Assembly: GCF_002849715.1 (NCBI RefSeq)
Contig: NZ_CP018863.1
Coordinates: 2,914,001-2,978,000, forward strand
DNA length: 64,000 bases
Source of the DNA: Arthrobacter crystallopoietes
GTDB lineage: Bacteria > Actinomycetota > Actinomycetes > Actinomycetales > Micrococcaceae
Direction: 5' to 3'
Shown here: positions 27,256 to 38,070 of the stretch, piece by piece
Numbering within the stretch: position 1 is the stretch's first letter
Layout: every line of letters starts with the position of its first letter
Notes under the pieces: model-generated
Seen by the model: only the letters and a program-made list of their open reading frames with translations
Databases searched by the model: none
Told to the model about the DNA's origin: nothing
Program-made: the position numbers and the translations under genes

Positions 27256-28490
27256 TAGATCTCAAAGCACTCCCCGTCACCGTTGACGACATCATGGATG
27301 CCGCCGAATTGCTCGACGGCGTGATCGAGCTGACCCCGGTCGAGCAGTCCCGCGCGTTGGGCCGGATGACCGGATCCGACGTCTACTTCAAGTGCGAGAA
27401 TCTGCAGCGCGCAGGCTCGTTCAAGGTCCGCGGCGCCTATGTGCGCATGGCCCGACTGAACGAAGAGGAGCGGGCGAGAGGCGTGGTTGCGGCGTCCGCG
27501 GGAAACCACGCCCAGGGTGTGGCCGTGGCTGCGGCGAGGCTGGGCATCAAGGCACGGATCTTCATGCCCATGGGCGTCGCCCTGCCGAAGCTGGCTGCCA
27601 CCCGCGGCCACGGCGCGGAAGTTGTCCTGCACGGCCACAACGTTGACGAAGCCCTGGCCGAGGCCCAGCGCTACGCCGACGAGACCGGTGCGGTCTTCGT
27701 CCACCCCTTCGACAACACGGACATCATTGCCGGGCAGGGAACCGTCGGCCTGGAGGTGCTGGAGCAGATCCCCAACGTGGACACCGTGGTTATGGGCGTG
27801 GGCGGCGGCGGTCTGTTGGCGGGGGTGGCGACGGCGATCAAGGCCCGCGCCAAGGAACTGGGCCGCGAGATCAGGGTCATCGGGGTGCAGGCCGAAAACG
27901 CGGCCGCCTATCCGCCGTCGTTGGCCGCTGACGCGCTGGTGCCGCTGCAGAAAGTGTCCACCATGGCGGACGGCATCGCAGTGGGCCGGCCCGGACAGGT
28001 GCCGTTTTCCATCATCCGCGAACTGGTCGACGACGTGGTCACCGTCAGCGAGGATGCCCTCGCGCGGGCCCTGATCTTCCTGATCGAGCGGTCCAAACTG
28101 GTGGTGGAGCCGGCCGGTGCCGTGGGCGTGGCCGCGCTGATGGAAGGGGTCATCGAGAATCCCGGCACCACGGCGGTGATCCTCTCCGGCGGCAACATCG
28201 ATCCGATGCTGATGCTCAAGGTGATCCAGCGCGGCCTATACGCCTCGGGGCGGTTCATGTCCGTGCGCATCATGCTGGACGACCGGCCCGGTTCGCTGGC
28301 CCAGATCTCGCGCATCATCGCCGAGTCGGACGCGAACGTCACCCGCGTGGACCACACCCGGATCGGCGGGTCCATCAGCATGGGCGACGTGGCCATCACC
28401 ATCGACATCGAGACCAAGGGCCACGAGCACTGCAAGCAGGTGCTGGACAACCTGCGCGCGGAGGGCTTCCAGCCCATCGTTGTGCATTAG
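27252..28490 (+). CDS. ilvA: Threonine ammonia-lyase with C-terminal ACT domain
   Basis: PLP-dependent deamination of threonine to 2-oxobutanoate, first step of isoleucine synthesis or threonine catabolism. K58 in A-G-S-F-K-V-R-G forms the PLP Schiff base, and G-V-G-G-G-G-L-L-A-G binds the PLP phosphate. From about residue 330 a single ACT domain (S-V-R-I-M-L-D-D-R-P-G-S-L) probably gives allosteric control. At 412 residues it is the one-ACT form, so biosynthetic versus catabolic use is not resolved. ATG overlaps the AI-2E gene stop by four bases. Confidence 0.9.
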   Translation: MIDLKALPVTVDDIMDAAELLDGVIELTPVEQSRALGRMTGSDVYFKCENLQRAGSFKVRGAYVRMARLNEEERARGVVAASAGNHAQGVAVAAARLGIKARIFMPMGVALPKLAATRGHGAEVVLHGHNVDEALAEAQRYADETGAVFVHPFDNTDIIAGQGTVGLEVLEQIPNVDTVVMGVGGGGLLAGVATAIKARAKELGREIRVIGVQAENAAAYPPSLAADALVPLQKVSTMADGIAVGRPGQVPFSIIRELVDDVVTVSEDALARALIFLIERSKLVVEPAGAVGVAALMEGVIENPGTTAVILSGGNIDPMLMLKVIQRGLYASGRFMSVRIMLDDRPGSLAQISRIIAESDANVTRVDHTRIGGSISMGDVAITIDIETKGHEHCKQVLDNLRAEGFQPIVVH

Positions 28491-28492
28491 CC

Positions 28493-29104
28493 ATGGCAGA
28501 CTACGGCGGGCAGGCGCCTCGGACCCAGGCGTCACGGGCGCGGCGGGGACTGGTGGTGCTCGGTGCCCTCACGGCCGTGCTGTGGGGTATCCAAATAGTC
28601 AACGTGTCGACCGGCCGGGAGCTGAATTTCCTGCTGGGCAACATCCCGCGGACGCTCTACGGGCTGGACGGCATCATCTTCTCGCCCCTGCTGCACGCGG
28701 ACTTCAGCCATCTGCTCAGTAACAATCTGCCCCTGGTGGTGCTTGGGTTCCTGGTGTTCCTGGAGGGCGTGCGCCGCTTTGTCGCAGTCCTCGCTTCCAG
28801 CTGGCTGGTGTCCGGCGTCGGCGTCTGGCTCACCGGCGCAGGGCTGACGGTCGGCTCGTCGGGACTGGTCTTCGGCTTCCTGACGTACCTGCTGGTGCGC
28901 GGGTTCTACAACCGCAGTTGGAAGCAGATTCTGCTGGCCGTGGTGATCTTCATGTTCTACGGCTCGGTCCTGTGGGGCGTATTGCCGACGCCGGGGTCCG
29001 GCATTTCGTGGCAGGCCCACCTTTTCGGCGCGGTCGGGGGAGTGCTGGCGGCGGTCCTGCTGCGCAAGGATTCCCGGCGCCGGAACCGCCGCGTGGGAAG
29101 TTAA
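28493..29104 (+). CDS. Rhomboid family intramembrane serine protease
   Basis: A membrane-embedded protease of about six transmembrane helices in 203 residues. The catalytic dyad is visible: S123 in G-S-S-G (the G-x-S-G motif) and H176 in W-Q-A-H-L-F-G-A. The H-A-D-F-S-H-L-L-S-N-N segment at 68-78 is the conserved family block. The start lies 2 bp after ilvA, so it may be co-transcribed with it. Substrates are unknown. Confidence 0.88.
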   Translation: MADYGGQAPRTQASRARRGLVVLGALTAVLWGIQIVNVSTGRELNFLLGNIPRTLYGLDGIIFSPLLHADFSHLLSNNLPLVVLGFLVFLEGVRRFVAVLASSWLVSGVGVWLTGAGLTVGSSGLVFGFLTYLLVRGFYNRSWKQILLAVVIFMFYGSVLWGVLPTPGSGISWQAHLFGAVGGVLAAVLLRKDSRRRNRRVGS

Positions 29105-29140
29105 GAAAAAATGGCGGGCTCCCGGTGGGAACCCGCCATT
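29104..29140 (-). terminator. Intrinsic terminator of greA (serves rhomboid gene too)
   Basis: ATGGCGGG (29111-29118) pairs with CCCGCCAT (29132-29139), with further inner pairs. An A-run at 29105-29111 becomes a T-tract on the minus strand, making a textbook terminator for greA. Confidence 0.85.
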
Positions 29141-29166
29141 CGAATCCGGACTGGCCGGAAGCTGCT

Positions 29167-29658
29167 TTAGCCCTTGTACGGCTTGGCGGAGATGATCTCC
29201 ACCGAGATTTCTTTGCCGTTCGGTGCTGTGTAGGTGGTCTTGTCGCCTGCCTTGAGACCGTGGATTGCGGCGCCGAGCGCTGACCGCTCGCTGTAGACGT
29301 CGATATCGGCATCGCCGGCAACTTCGCGGCTGCCGAGCAGGAAGGTCTCTTTATCGCCGGCGACATTGGCTTCAACAACCATGCCCGGTTCGACAACACC
29401 GTCATCGGCAGGTGCTTCCCCCACGTGCGCGTTGCGAAGCAGCTCGGTCAGCTGCCGGATGCGTGCCTCTGCTTTGCCCTGTTCCTCTTTGGCTGCATGG
29501 TAACCGCCGTTTTCCTTGAGGTCTCCCTCGGAACGGGCCTGCTCAATACGGGCAACAATCTCCGTACGGCCGGGGCCGGAGAGATGATCCAGTTCAGCCT
29601 TCAGGCGGTCGTAGGACTCCTGGGTGAGCCAGGCGACGGATGCGCTGGATGTAGACAC
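29167..29658 (-). CDS. greA: Transcription elongation factor GreA
   Basis: Rescues backtracked RNA polymerase by stimulating transcript cleavage. GTG 29658 is chosen because AAGGAG lies 6 nt upstream, giving 163 residues; a longer frame runs upstream but lacks this. The N-terminal coiled-coil carries the acidic tip motif (R-S-E-G-D-L-K-E-N) and is followed by Y-H-A-A-K-E-E-Q-G. The C-terminal FKBP-like domain includes the V-S-S/Y-S-E-R-S-A-L-G-A-A-I type block. It is monocistronic, with a strong terminator behind it. Confidence 0.95.
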   Translation of the reverse strand: MSTSSASVAWLTQESYDRLKAELDHLSGPGRTEIVARIEQARSEGDLKENGGYHAAKEEQGKAEARIRQLTELLRNAHVGEAPADDGVVEPGMVVEANVAGDKETFLLGSREVAGDADIDVYSERSALGAAIHGLKAGDKTTYTAPNGKEISVEIISAKPYKG

Positions 29659-29940
29659 GTACTTCTCCTTAGTTACTGCCGGTTTCAAAGCTGAGACTCC
29701 GGCACGGTTACTTATTGCAGGAAACGGCCGCCGGGTTGGCAGCCGCTTCCATGCAAAGACCCCGCCGTACCGGTGACTCGTCTAGCGAATTTCCTTAGTC
29801 ACCTGATGGGCGGGGTGGAATGTATTTGAATAAGTCTAGTCAATCACAGAAGCAAATCCCAATAACCGAGACCGAGCTGCAACATTTGCTTCGGGCTTCG
29901 ACCCCCGTGTCGCCAGGGGCAGCGCAGAGCCACCAGCGGG

Positions 29941-30393
29941 TCAGTCCACAATCCAGCAGCTGTTGACGCCGCCGGTAGTCGCGGGGGATTCCGTCCGCAG
30001 CTCAACGCGATGGGCCGTGGTGCGGCCGTTGGCTGCTCCCTCGTCCTCGGCGTTGGGGCCCACGGTGACAACCTTCCAGCCGACGATCGCGTAGTTTTCG
30101 CTCAAGGCCTGGACCGCGCACTCCGCCGTGGCGTCCGCATCCTTCATGACCTGGAAGTCCACTAGCACTGTTCCATCGTCGCTAAGATTGAACCCGACGT
30201 CGGTGCTTGAGACGTCGTCGGAGCCCTGGATGGAGAAGGACATCCAGCCAGCGATGACGACGGCGACAGCCAGCGCGGCGATGGCCATCCACTTTTTGGC
30301 TTTCCCGCTGAGCCCGCGCTTTGGGGCGCCGTAGCGATTGGCTACGCTTAAGCCGGACGAGGTGTCCGTGGGAGTGGGTCCGGTGGTGCTCAC
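29941..30393 (-). CDS. DUF4307 domain-containing membrane protein
   Basis: A small conserved actinobacterial protein of unknown function (150 residues). A basic cytoplasmic N-terminus (K-R-G-L-S-G-K-A-K-K) is followed by one membrane helix at about 36-53 and an extracytoplasmic beta-rich domain with a cysteine pair (C92 and C147) that may form a disulfide. The GTG start has TAAAGT at 30405-30400 ending 6 nt upstream, so it is probably leaderless. Position between greA and divergent mca is the usual one in actinobacteria. Confidence 0.8.
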   Translation of the reverse strand: MSTTGPTPTDTSSGLSVANRYGAPKRGLSGKAKKWMAIAALAVAVVIAGWMSFSIQGSDDVSSTDVGFNLSDDGTVLVDFQVMKDADATAECAVQALSENYAIVGWKVVTVGPNAEDEGAANGRTTAHRVELRTESPATTGGVNSCWIVD

Positions 30394-30478
30394 ACCACCA
30401 CTTTATCGTGTCCCGGGATCGCCGGAGGTCCCTTCAGAATTCAGTCATAGTCCGTTCGTAGATCACCAGGAGTTTTTC

Positions 30479-31411
30479 GTGAGCATCCCCGCACAGCCCA
30501 GCGTGGCCCCCAAGGGAAGCAGTTCCGGGGGCCGGCTTCGCCTGCTCGCGGTCCATGCGCACCCCGACGATGAGTCGAGCAAGGGTGCGGCGACGATGGC
30601 CAGCTACGCCGCGGCCGGCGTCGACGTCATGGTCGCCACCTGCACCGGCGGTGAGCGCGGCGACATCCTGAATGCCGAGGTCGCCTCGGTTCCGCACGCC
30701 TTGCGCGACCTGCCGGGCCTGCGCCGGCTGGAAATGGCCGACGCCGCCAAGGAGCTCGGCGTTGCGCACCGCTGGCTTGGCTTTGTTGACTCGGGCCTGC
30801 CGCAGGGCGACCCGCTGCCGCCGCTGCCCTTCGGCAGCTTCGCCACGCTGCCGCTGGAGCGCGCCGCGGCGCCGCTGGTCCGCCTGGTCCGCGAGTTCCA
30901 GCCGCACGTGATCATCAGCTATGACGAGAACGGCGGCTACCCGCACCCGGACCACATCATGGCGCACAAGGTAGCCGTGGAGGCCTACAACGCCGCTGGC
31001 GACGCCGAAAGCTACCCCGAAGCCGGCGAGCCCTGGACGCCGCTAAAGCTCTACTTCGACCGTGCCTTCAACCCCGAACGGTTCCGCGCCCTGCACTTCG
31101 CCCTCGAAGAGGCCGGCCTGCAGTCGCCGTATGCCGCGCGCATTGCCGCCTGGCAGGAGGCGGATGCCGAGGGGCACCAGCCGCCGATGCCGGTCCACCG
31201 GACCACCACGCAGATCGACTGCGGGGACTTCTTCGAGCACCGCGACCGCGCCCTGCTGGCCCACCGCACCCAGATCGAGCCCAACGGTTTTTTCTTCGCG
31301 GTGTCGCCGGATATGCAGCGCAAGGTCTGGCCGTGGGAGGACTACACGCTCGTTGACGCCCGGGTGGAAACCTCGGTACCGGAAACGGACTTCTTTGCTG
31401 GCATACGATAG
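30479..31411 (+). CDS. mca: Mycothiol S-conjugate amidase
   Basis: Zinc amidase that cleaves mycothiol-toxin conjugates, releasing mercapturic acids for export; a marker of mycothiol-using actinobacteria. GTG 30479 is chosen because AGGAG is 6 nt upstream, giving 310 residues. The LmbE/PIG-L fold shows the zinc motif H-A-H-P-D-D-E near residue 24, T-C-T-G-G-E-R-G-D-I near 56, and Y-D-E-N-G-G-Y-P-H-P-D-H-I near 150, which holds the third zinc histidine. MshB is the paralogue to exclude; the neighbours and the long C-terminal part fit Mca. Confidence 0.92.
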   Translation: MSIPAQPSVAPKGSSSGGRLRLLAVHAHPDDESSKGAATMASYAAAGVDVMVATCTGGERGDILNAEVASVPHALRDLPGLRRLEMADAAKELGVAHRWLGFVDSGLPQGDPLPPLPFGSFATLPLERAAAPLVRLVREFQPHVIISYDENGGYPHPDHIMAHKVAVEAYNAAGDAESYPEAGEPWTPLKLYFDRAFNPERFRALHFALEEAGLQSPYAARIAAWQEADAEGHQPPMPVHRTTTQIDCGDFFEHRDRALLAHRTQIEPNGFFFAVSPDMQRKVWPWEDYTLVDARVETSVPETDFFAGIR

Positions 31412-31493
31412 AGACAGCGCCACCTGATTTTTTGGGCACCCTGTGCCTATTCCGGGCCACATGTCCCGGGTTCTGCCAGAAAGAGACTGACCT

Positions 31494-31883
31494 TTGCACC
31501 TGTTGCACGTATTTGCCGCCGCAGCCCCGAACGATGAGCCCTCGCTGCGTCCGGGCCTTGACCCCGACCAGGTCACGCCCGGTGCCTGGGGCTTCTTCGC
31601 CACCTTCTTCCTGGCTGCCGCCATCATCCTGTTGATCTGGGATATGGCCCGGCGGATCCGGCGCGTACGCTACCGCCAGCAGGTTGAGGAAGCCGCCGTG
31701 CTTGAGGCAGCAGAGCGTGAGGCGGCAGACCAGAACGACGACGGCGAAGGCCGCCCGCGCGGCTCGGATGCGGATACGGGACGCGAGTTCCGGCTCCAGG
31801 ACGGGCTCGACGAAAGGATTACCGGCGGCAAGCGCGCCGATGAATCCCGCGGGGACAAGTCCGGCCCGGATCGCGTGGGGTAG
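31494..31883 (+). CDS. Small single-pass membrane protein, function unknown
   Basis: A 129-residue protein of unknown function. After a short extracytoplasmic N-terminus, one membrane helix (W-G-F-F-A-T-F-F-L-A-A-A-I-I-L-L-I-W) spans residues 32-49, followed by an Arg-rich stop-transfer and a long charged Glu/Ala/Asp-rich cytoplasmic tail. TTG 31494 is the best available start. It lies between mca and the DUF255 gene, the position of a small membrane protein in mycobacteria as I recall it, so it is likely to be a real conserved gene. Confidence 0.7.
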   Translation: MHLLHVFAAAAPNDEPSLRPGLDPDQVTPGAWGFFATFFLAAAIILLIWDMARRIRRVRYRQQVEEAAVLEAAEREAADQNDDGEGRPRGSDADTGREFRLQDGLDERITGGKRADESRGDKSGPDRVG

Positions 31884-31889
31884 CTGACC

Positions 31890-34027
<2,138 letters not shown>

Positions 34028-34031
<4 letters not shown>

Positions 34032-34771
34032 GAGCCGGCGCCGGCGCCCAGGACAGCCATCATGATGGCGGCGAAGTGGCAGCTGAAGCCGACCACGGTG
34101 AAGGCGTGGAACAGTTCATGGAAGCCGAACCACGCCACCGAAAGGTTCGGTTTCTTCAAGCCGTAGAACACCGCGCCGGCAATATAGAAGGCACCGCCCA
34201 CACAAATGAGGATGGTGGCGGCAGGGTCCGCGGAGTAGAAGTCCGGCAGATAGAAAAGCGCGGCCAGACCAAGGCCGATGTAGACGGGCACGTAGAGCCA
34301 GCGGGGCGCGTGCGGCCACAGCACCCGGAAGGCGACGCCGGCGAGGGCCGCGCACCAGATCACCCACAGCAGCAGTGTGGCTTGGGATCGCTCCAGCAAT
34401 GCCCAGGCCAGCGGGGTGTAGGAGCCAGCGATGACCAGCATGATGTTGGTGTGGTCCAGGCGCTTTAGGATGAGCTTGGTTTTCGGCTGCCAGTTGCCCC
34501 GGTGGTAGACGGCGCTGACACCGAACAGCAGCAGGCCAGTCACCGCGTAGATGGCAGAGGTCAGCTTCCCGGCCGACGTGGGCGCCATGCTGACCAAAAT
34601 GATGCCTGCGATCAGCGCCAGCGGCGTGGCGCCGGCGTGCAGCCAGCCGCGCAGCTTGGGCTTGATGTTCAGCACATCGGCGACTTCTTCGACGGCAGAC
34701 TCGAGGGGGCCGTCGTTTTGTTCCGGGTCCCGGTCGTAGGAGTCGGGAGGCAAGGTACCGCGAGGAGTCAT
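34028..34771 (-). CDS. Hemolysin III/PAQR family membrane protein
   Basis: A seven-helix membrane protein of the PAQR family (TrhA type, 247 residues). Despite the name, members are thought to act in membrane-lipid homeostasis, not as toxins. Conserved histidine motifs are S-A-V-Y-H-R near residue 88 and H-E-L-F-H-A-F near 218, where they would form a metal site. The N-terminal 35 residues are acidic and cytoplasmic. ATG 34771 has TAGAAT (34783-34778) ending 6 nt upstream and no Shine-Dalgarno sequence, indicating a leaderless mRNA. Confidence 0.88.
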
Positions 34772-34931
34772 ATGCGCATTCTATTCCAGTGGGATGCGTC
34801 ACCTCGCCGCCACGTGGAGCGGCGTTGCCGCTGTGTGGAAGCCTCGCCGCGGGCAACCTGGAACGTGGCCGGCAGCGGAAGCGATAGTATTTTCTCCGTT
34901 GGTAGCTGACAAGGAAAGGGCGGGTGCACAG

Positions 34932-35693
34932 TTGAGACTTCCGGCTGTGGTGTACCGCCTCTATGAACGCAAGCTGCAGCGGACGCTGGCGCAGGAGCGG
35001 ATCCCGGGCCATATCGGCGTCGTCGTGGACGGCAACCGCCGCTGGGCCAAGCTCGCCGGCACCCCGACGCGCGAAGGCCATCAGGCCGGTGCGGAGAAGA
35101 TCCTCGAGTTCCTGGGCTGGTGCGATGAGCTCGGGGTCAAAGTGGTGACCCTCTACATGCTCTCCACCGACAACATGAACCGTTCCGGCGAGGAACTCGA
35201 ACAGCTCATGGGGATCATCGCCAATACCCTTGACCGGCTCGGCGAGGGGAAGAATGTCCGGGTGAGCCCGGTCGGCGCGCTCGAAACGCTGCCGGAATAC
35301 CTCAGCGACAAGGTCTGCCGGCTGGCGGAACAGACCAAGGACGTCGACGGCGTGCACGTGAATGTGGCCATCGGTTACGGCGGCCGCCAGGAGATCGTGG
35401 ACGCGGTCAAGGGCCTCCTCTACACCGCCGCCCGGGACGGCCGGGACCTGAATTCCGTGGCGGACGGGCTCGACGTGGACGACATCTCCCGCTACCTCTA
35501 CACACGCGGCCTGCCGGACCCGGATCTGGTCATCCGTACCTCCGGCGAACAGCGGCTCTCGGGCTTCCTGATGTGGCAGAGCGCCTACAGCGAGTTCTAC
35601 TTCTGCGAGGCGCTCTGGCCCGATTTCCGCCGGCTGGATTTCCTGCGCGCACTGCGCGATTACGCGAGCCGGCAGCGCCGTTTCGGCGCGTAA
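34932..35693 (+). CDS. Isoprenyl (polyprenyl) diphosphate synthase, cis type
   Basis: Cis-prenyltransferase building isoprenoid diphosphates, either undecaprenyl/decaprenyl carriers or Z-farnesyl diphosphate as in mycobacteria. TTG 34932 is chosen because the resulting N-terminus (M-R-L-P-A-V-V-Y-R-L-Y-E-R-K-L) looks like relatives; it gives 253 residues. The catalytic V-V-V-D-G-N-R-R-W-A motif is near residue 30, V-A-I-G-Y-G-G-R-Q-E-I near 145, and the C-terminal R-T-S-G-E-Q-R-L-S-G-F-L-M-W-Q block near 200. The chain length cannot be read from the sequence. Confidence 0.9.
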   Translation: MRLPAVVYRLYERKLQRTLAQERIPGHIGVVVDGNRRWAKLAGTPTREGHQAGAEKILEFLGWCDELGVKVVTLYMLSTDNMNRSGEELEQLMGIIANTLDRLGEGKNVRVSPVGALETLPEYLSDKVCRLAEQTKDVDGVHVNVAIGYGGRQEIVDAVKGLLYTAARDGRDLNSVADGLDVDDISRYLYTRGLPDPDLVIRTSGEQRLSGFLMWQSAYSEFYFCEALWPDFRRLDFLRALRDYASRQRRFGA

Positions 35694-35834
35694 TTAAGCC
35701 GGCCGCGCGCCGTCGTCGTCCGTTTACTTTGAGTTATCCACCAGGTTGCCCGAAGTAGTTGTGCCGTAAATAACAGGGGCGTAGTTTTGGAGCTATCAGT
35801 CAGCAACACCGCGGATTGATCGGGAGGCCACCAT

Positions 35835-35942
35835 ATGCCGCTTTTCACGAAGCAGCGGGGGAGGCCGGTAACGGCCAGGTGGCCGGACCGTCTCACCCTG
35901 ACCCAGATCATTCGGAGCGCCAGCGCTCCGGACGGGAGCTAA
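35835..35942 (+). CDS. Predicted 35-residue basic peptide directly upstream of PhoH2 (PhoAT-like candidate)
   Basis: A short reading frame with an excellent ribosome-binding site (GGGAGG at 35822-35827, 7-nt spacer) starting at ATG 35835, beginning [11 protein letters not shown] and ending A-P-D-G-S. An in-frame TGA at 35817 rules out a longer form. Its TAA is one base before the phoH2 GTG, and the phoH2 ribosome-binding site lies inside its last codons. In mycobacteria a small overlapping gene (phoAT) upstream of phoH2 is described as an antitoxin; this gene has the same position. Sequence homology to PhoAT is not shown. Confidence 0.5.
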   Translation: MPLFTKQRGRPVTARWPDRLTLTQIIRSASAPDGS

Positions 35943-35943
35943 A

Positions 35944-37368
35944 GTGGCCACCACTGAGAACATGAGTCAAGTCGCCGAGACCGGACGCCAGGCAAACGAA
36001 ACAGATGTTTCTGCTGCGGCGGACGGTCTTTCTGTTGCTGCCCAGGCGGCGGCAGACCCGGCCGGCGGAACACCGGAGCCTGCACAGTCCTTTGTGCTGG
36101 ACACCTCCGTTCTGCTGTCCGATCCGCGGGCGCTGATGCGCTTTGCCGAACACGAAGTCATCCTGCCGGTAGTGGTCATTACCGAGCTGGAAGGCAAGCG
36201 GCACGATCCCGAGCTGGGCTACTTCGCCCGCAAGGCGCTGCGGCTGCTGGATGATCTGCGGATTGAACACGGCGGGCTCAATACGGCGATCCCACTTGGG
36301 GAAGAGGGCGGATCGCTGCGCGTGGAGCTGAACCACATTTCCCCCGACGTGCTGCCGGCGGGTTTCCGGGGCGGGGACAATGACAGCCGGATCCTGGCGG
36401 TGGCGAAGAATCTGGCGGACGAGGGCAAGAACGTCACGGTGGTCTCCAAGGACCTGCCGATGCGCGTCAAGGCCTCGGCCATGGGGCTGCAGGCGGACGA
36501 GTACCGCAACGAGCTGGTCAAGGACTCCGGCTGGACCGGGGTAGCCGAGCTGGACGTGCTCGAAGACGACGTCAACAACCTCTACAACCACGAGCCGGTG
36601 TTCATTCCGGCGGCCGCGGAAATGCCGGCCAACACCGGCCTGGTCATGCTCTCCAACCGCGGCTCGGCGCTCGGCCGGGTGGGAGCGGACAAACAGGTCC
36701 GGCTGGTCAAGGGGGACCGTGACGTCTTCGGACTGCATGGCCGGTCCGCGGAGCAGCGGCTGGCGATCGACCTGCTGATGGACCCGGAGGTCGGCATCGT
36801 CTCGCTCGGCGGCCGGGCCGGAACCGGCAAGTCGGCGCTGGCACTCTGCGCCGGGCTGGAGGCCGTGCTGGAGCGCCGCGAGCACCGCAAGGTCGTGGTA
36901 TTCCGGCCGCTGTACGCGGTGGGCGGCCAGGAGCTGGGCTACCTACCCGGTTCCGAGTCGGAAAAGATGAACCCGTGGGCGCAGGCTGTCTTCGACACGC
37001 TCGGTGCCCTGGTCTCCACCGAGGTGGTGGAGGAAGTGATGGACCGCGGCATGCTGGAGGTGCTGCCGCTGACGCACATCCGGGGACGTTCGCTGCATGA
37101 CTCGTACGTGATTGTGGACGAGGCCCAGTCGCTGGAGAAGAACGTCCTGCTCACGGTGATGAGCCGGATCGGGCAAAACTCCAAGATCGTCCTCACCCAC
37201 GACGTGGCCCAGCGCGACAACCTGCGGGTGGGCCGCCACGACGGCATTGCCGCGGTGGTGGAGACGCTCAAGGGCCACCCGCTCTTCGGCCACATCACGC
37301 TGACCAGGTCCGAGCGCTCGCCGATCGCAGCGCTGGTAACGGAACTGCTGGAAGGGGCGGAAATCTAG
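35944..37368 (+). CDS. PIN domain-PhoH ATPase fusion (PhoH2-type RNase/RNA helicase)
   Basis: A two-domain protein of 474 residues. The N-terminal PIN RNase domain (about 50-180) keeps acidic metal ligands D53 (V-L-D-T-S), E81 (T-E-L-E), D144/D146 (G-G-D-N-D) and D169 (S-K-D-L). The C-terminal PhoH ATPase (about 255-474) has Walker A G-R-A-G-T-G-K-S near 289-296 and Walker B Y-V-I-V-D-E-A-Q near 387-394. Mycobacterial PhoH2 unwinds and cleaves RNA. GTG 35944 has GGGAG 5 nt upstream. Coupling to the 35-codon gene is described separately. Confidence 0.93.
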   Translation: MATTENMSQVAETGRQANETDVSAAADGLSVAAQAAADPAGGTPEPAQSFVLDTSVLLSDPRALMRFAEHEVILPVVVITELEGKRHDPELGYFARKALRLLDDLRIEHGGLNTAIPLGEEGGSLRVELNHISPDVLPAGFRGGDNDSRILAVAKNLADEGKNVTVVSKDLPMRVKASAMGLQADEYRNELVKDSGWTGVAELDVLEDDVNNLYNHEPVFIPAAAEMPANTGLVMLSNRGSALGRVGADKQVRLVKGDRDVFGLHGRSAEQRLAIDLLMDPEVGIVSLGGRAGTGKSALALCAGLEAVLERREHRKVVVFRPLYAVGGQELGYLPGSESEKMNPWAQAVFDTLGALVSTEVVEEVMDRGMLEVLPLTHIRGRSLHDSYVIVDEAQSLEKNVLLTVMSRIGQNSKIVLTHDVAQRDNLRVGRHDGIAAVVETLKGHPLFGHITLTRSERSPIAALVTELLEGAEI

Positions 37369-37391
37369 GGGAGTACTTTGGGGCCGCCGCG

Positions 37392-38048
37392 TCAGGCGCC
37401 TTCGAGCCCGAGGAAGCGGGCCGCCGCGAGGTGGCCCGCTGTCTCCAGGCTCCAGTCGGGGCGGCGGAATAGTTCCGGCGTCAGGCGCATGCGCTGCATT
37501 GTGCGCACGTGGTCCCGGCCGGAGGAATGCCGCCAGACGCCGTTGGGCTCATAACCCAGCGACCGGGAGACGCCCAGCGACGCGGTGTTGAAGTCGAACG
37601 CCTCCGACTCGGCAACCTCGGCGCCGAGGAAATCAAAGGCATAAAGAACGACGGCGGTGCGCATCTCTGTGCCGAGCCCTTGCCCCTGCGCGGACTGCTT
37701 GAGCCACGAACCCGTGCTCACGGTCCGGGTTTCGGCGAAGCTGGTCGCCAGCAGTTCCTGGCAGCCGGCGAAATCGTTTCCCTGCCAGACACCGAATAGC
37801 AGCGACCAGCTGCCGGCCGTGGTTTTGGCCCGCTGGTGCCAGACATGGGCAGCCGTATTGCGCGGGAGTTCCTCGCGCGGCGCATCCGTCCAGGGGAAGG
37901 AGAAAGGCGAGACATCCGGATCATGGATCCCGCTCAGCACCGCATCGACCATCGCCGGGATGTGGTCATCGGCAACCGGACGCAGCTGCAGCCGAGGCGT
38001 GGTCAGGGTCAAGCCGAGCACGGGCCAGATATCGGTCAGCTGCGTCAT
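37392..38048 (-). CDS. GNAT family N-acetyltransferase (RimJ/RimL-like)
   Basis: A 218-residue acetyltransferase resembling ribosomal-protein or small-molecule N-acetyltransferases. The opening L-T-T-P-R-L-Q-L-R-P-V is characteristic. The acetyl-CoA loop is Q-S-A-Q-G-Q-G-L-G-T-E-M-R near residue 117, and N-T-A-S-L-G-V-S-R-S-L-G-Y near 152 is the usual GNAT C-terminal motif. Substrate unknown. It converges on phoH2 with 23 bp between stop codons and is followed upstream by the two-component genes in the same direction. Confidence 0.82.
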   Translation of the reverse strand: MTQLTDIWPVLGLTLTTPRLQLRPVADDHIPAMVDAVLSGIHDPDVSPFSFPWTDAPREELPRNTAAHVWHQRAKTTAGSWSLLFGVWQGNDFAGCQELLATSFAETRTVSTGSWLKQSAQGQGLGTEMRTAVVLYAFDFLGAEVAESEAFDFNTASLGVSRSLGYEPNGVWRHSSGRDHVRTMQRMRLTPELFRRPDWSLETAGHLAAARFLGLEGA

Positions 38049-38070
38049 TGGTCTTGTCTACCACACCGGC

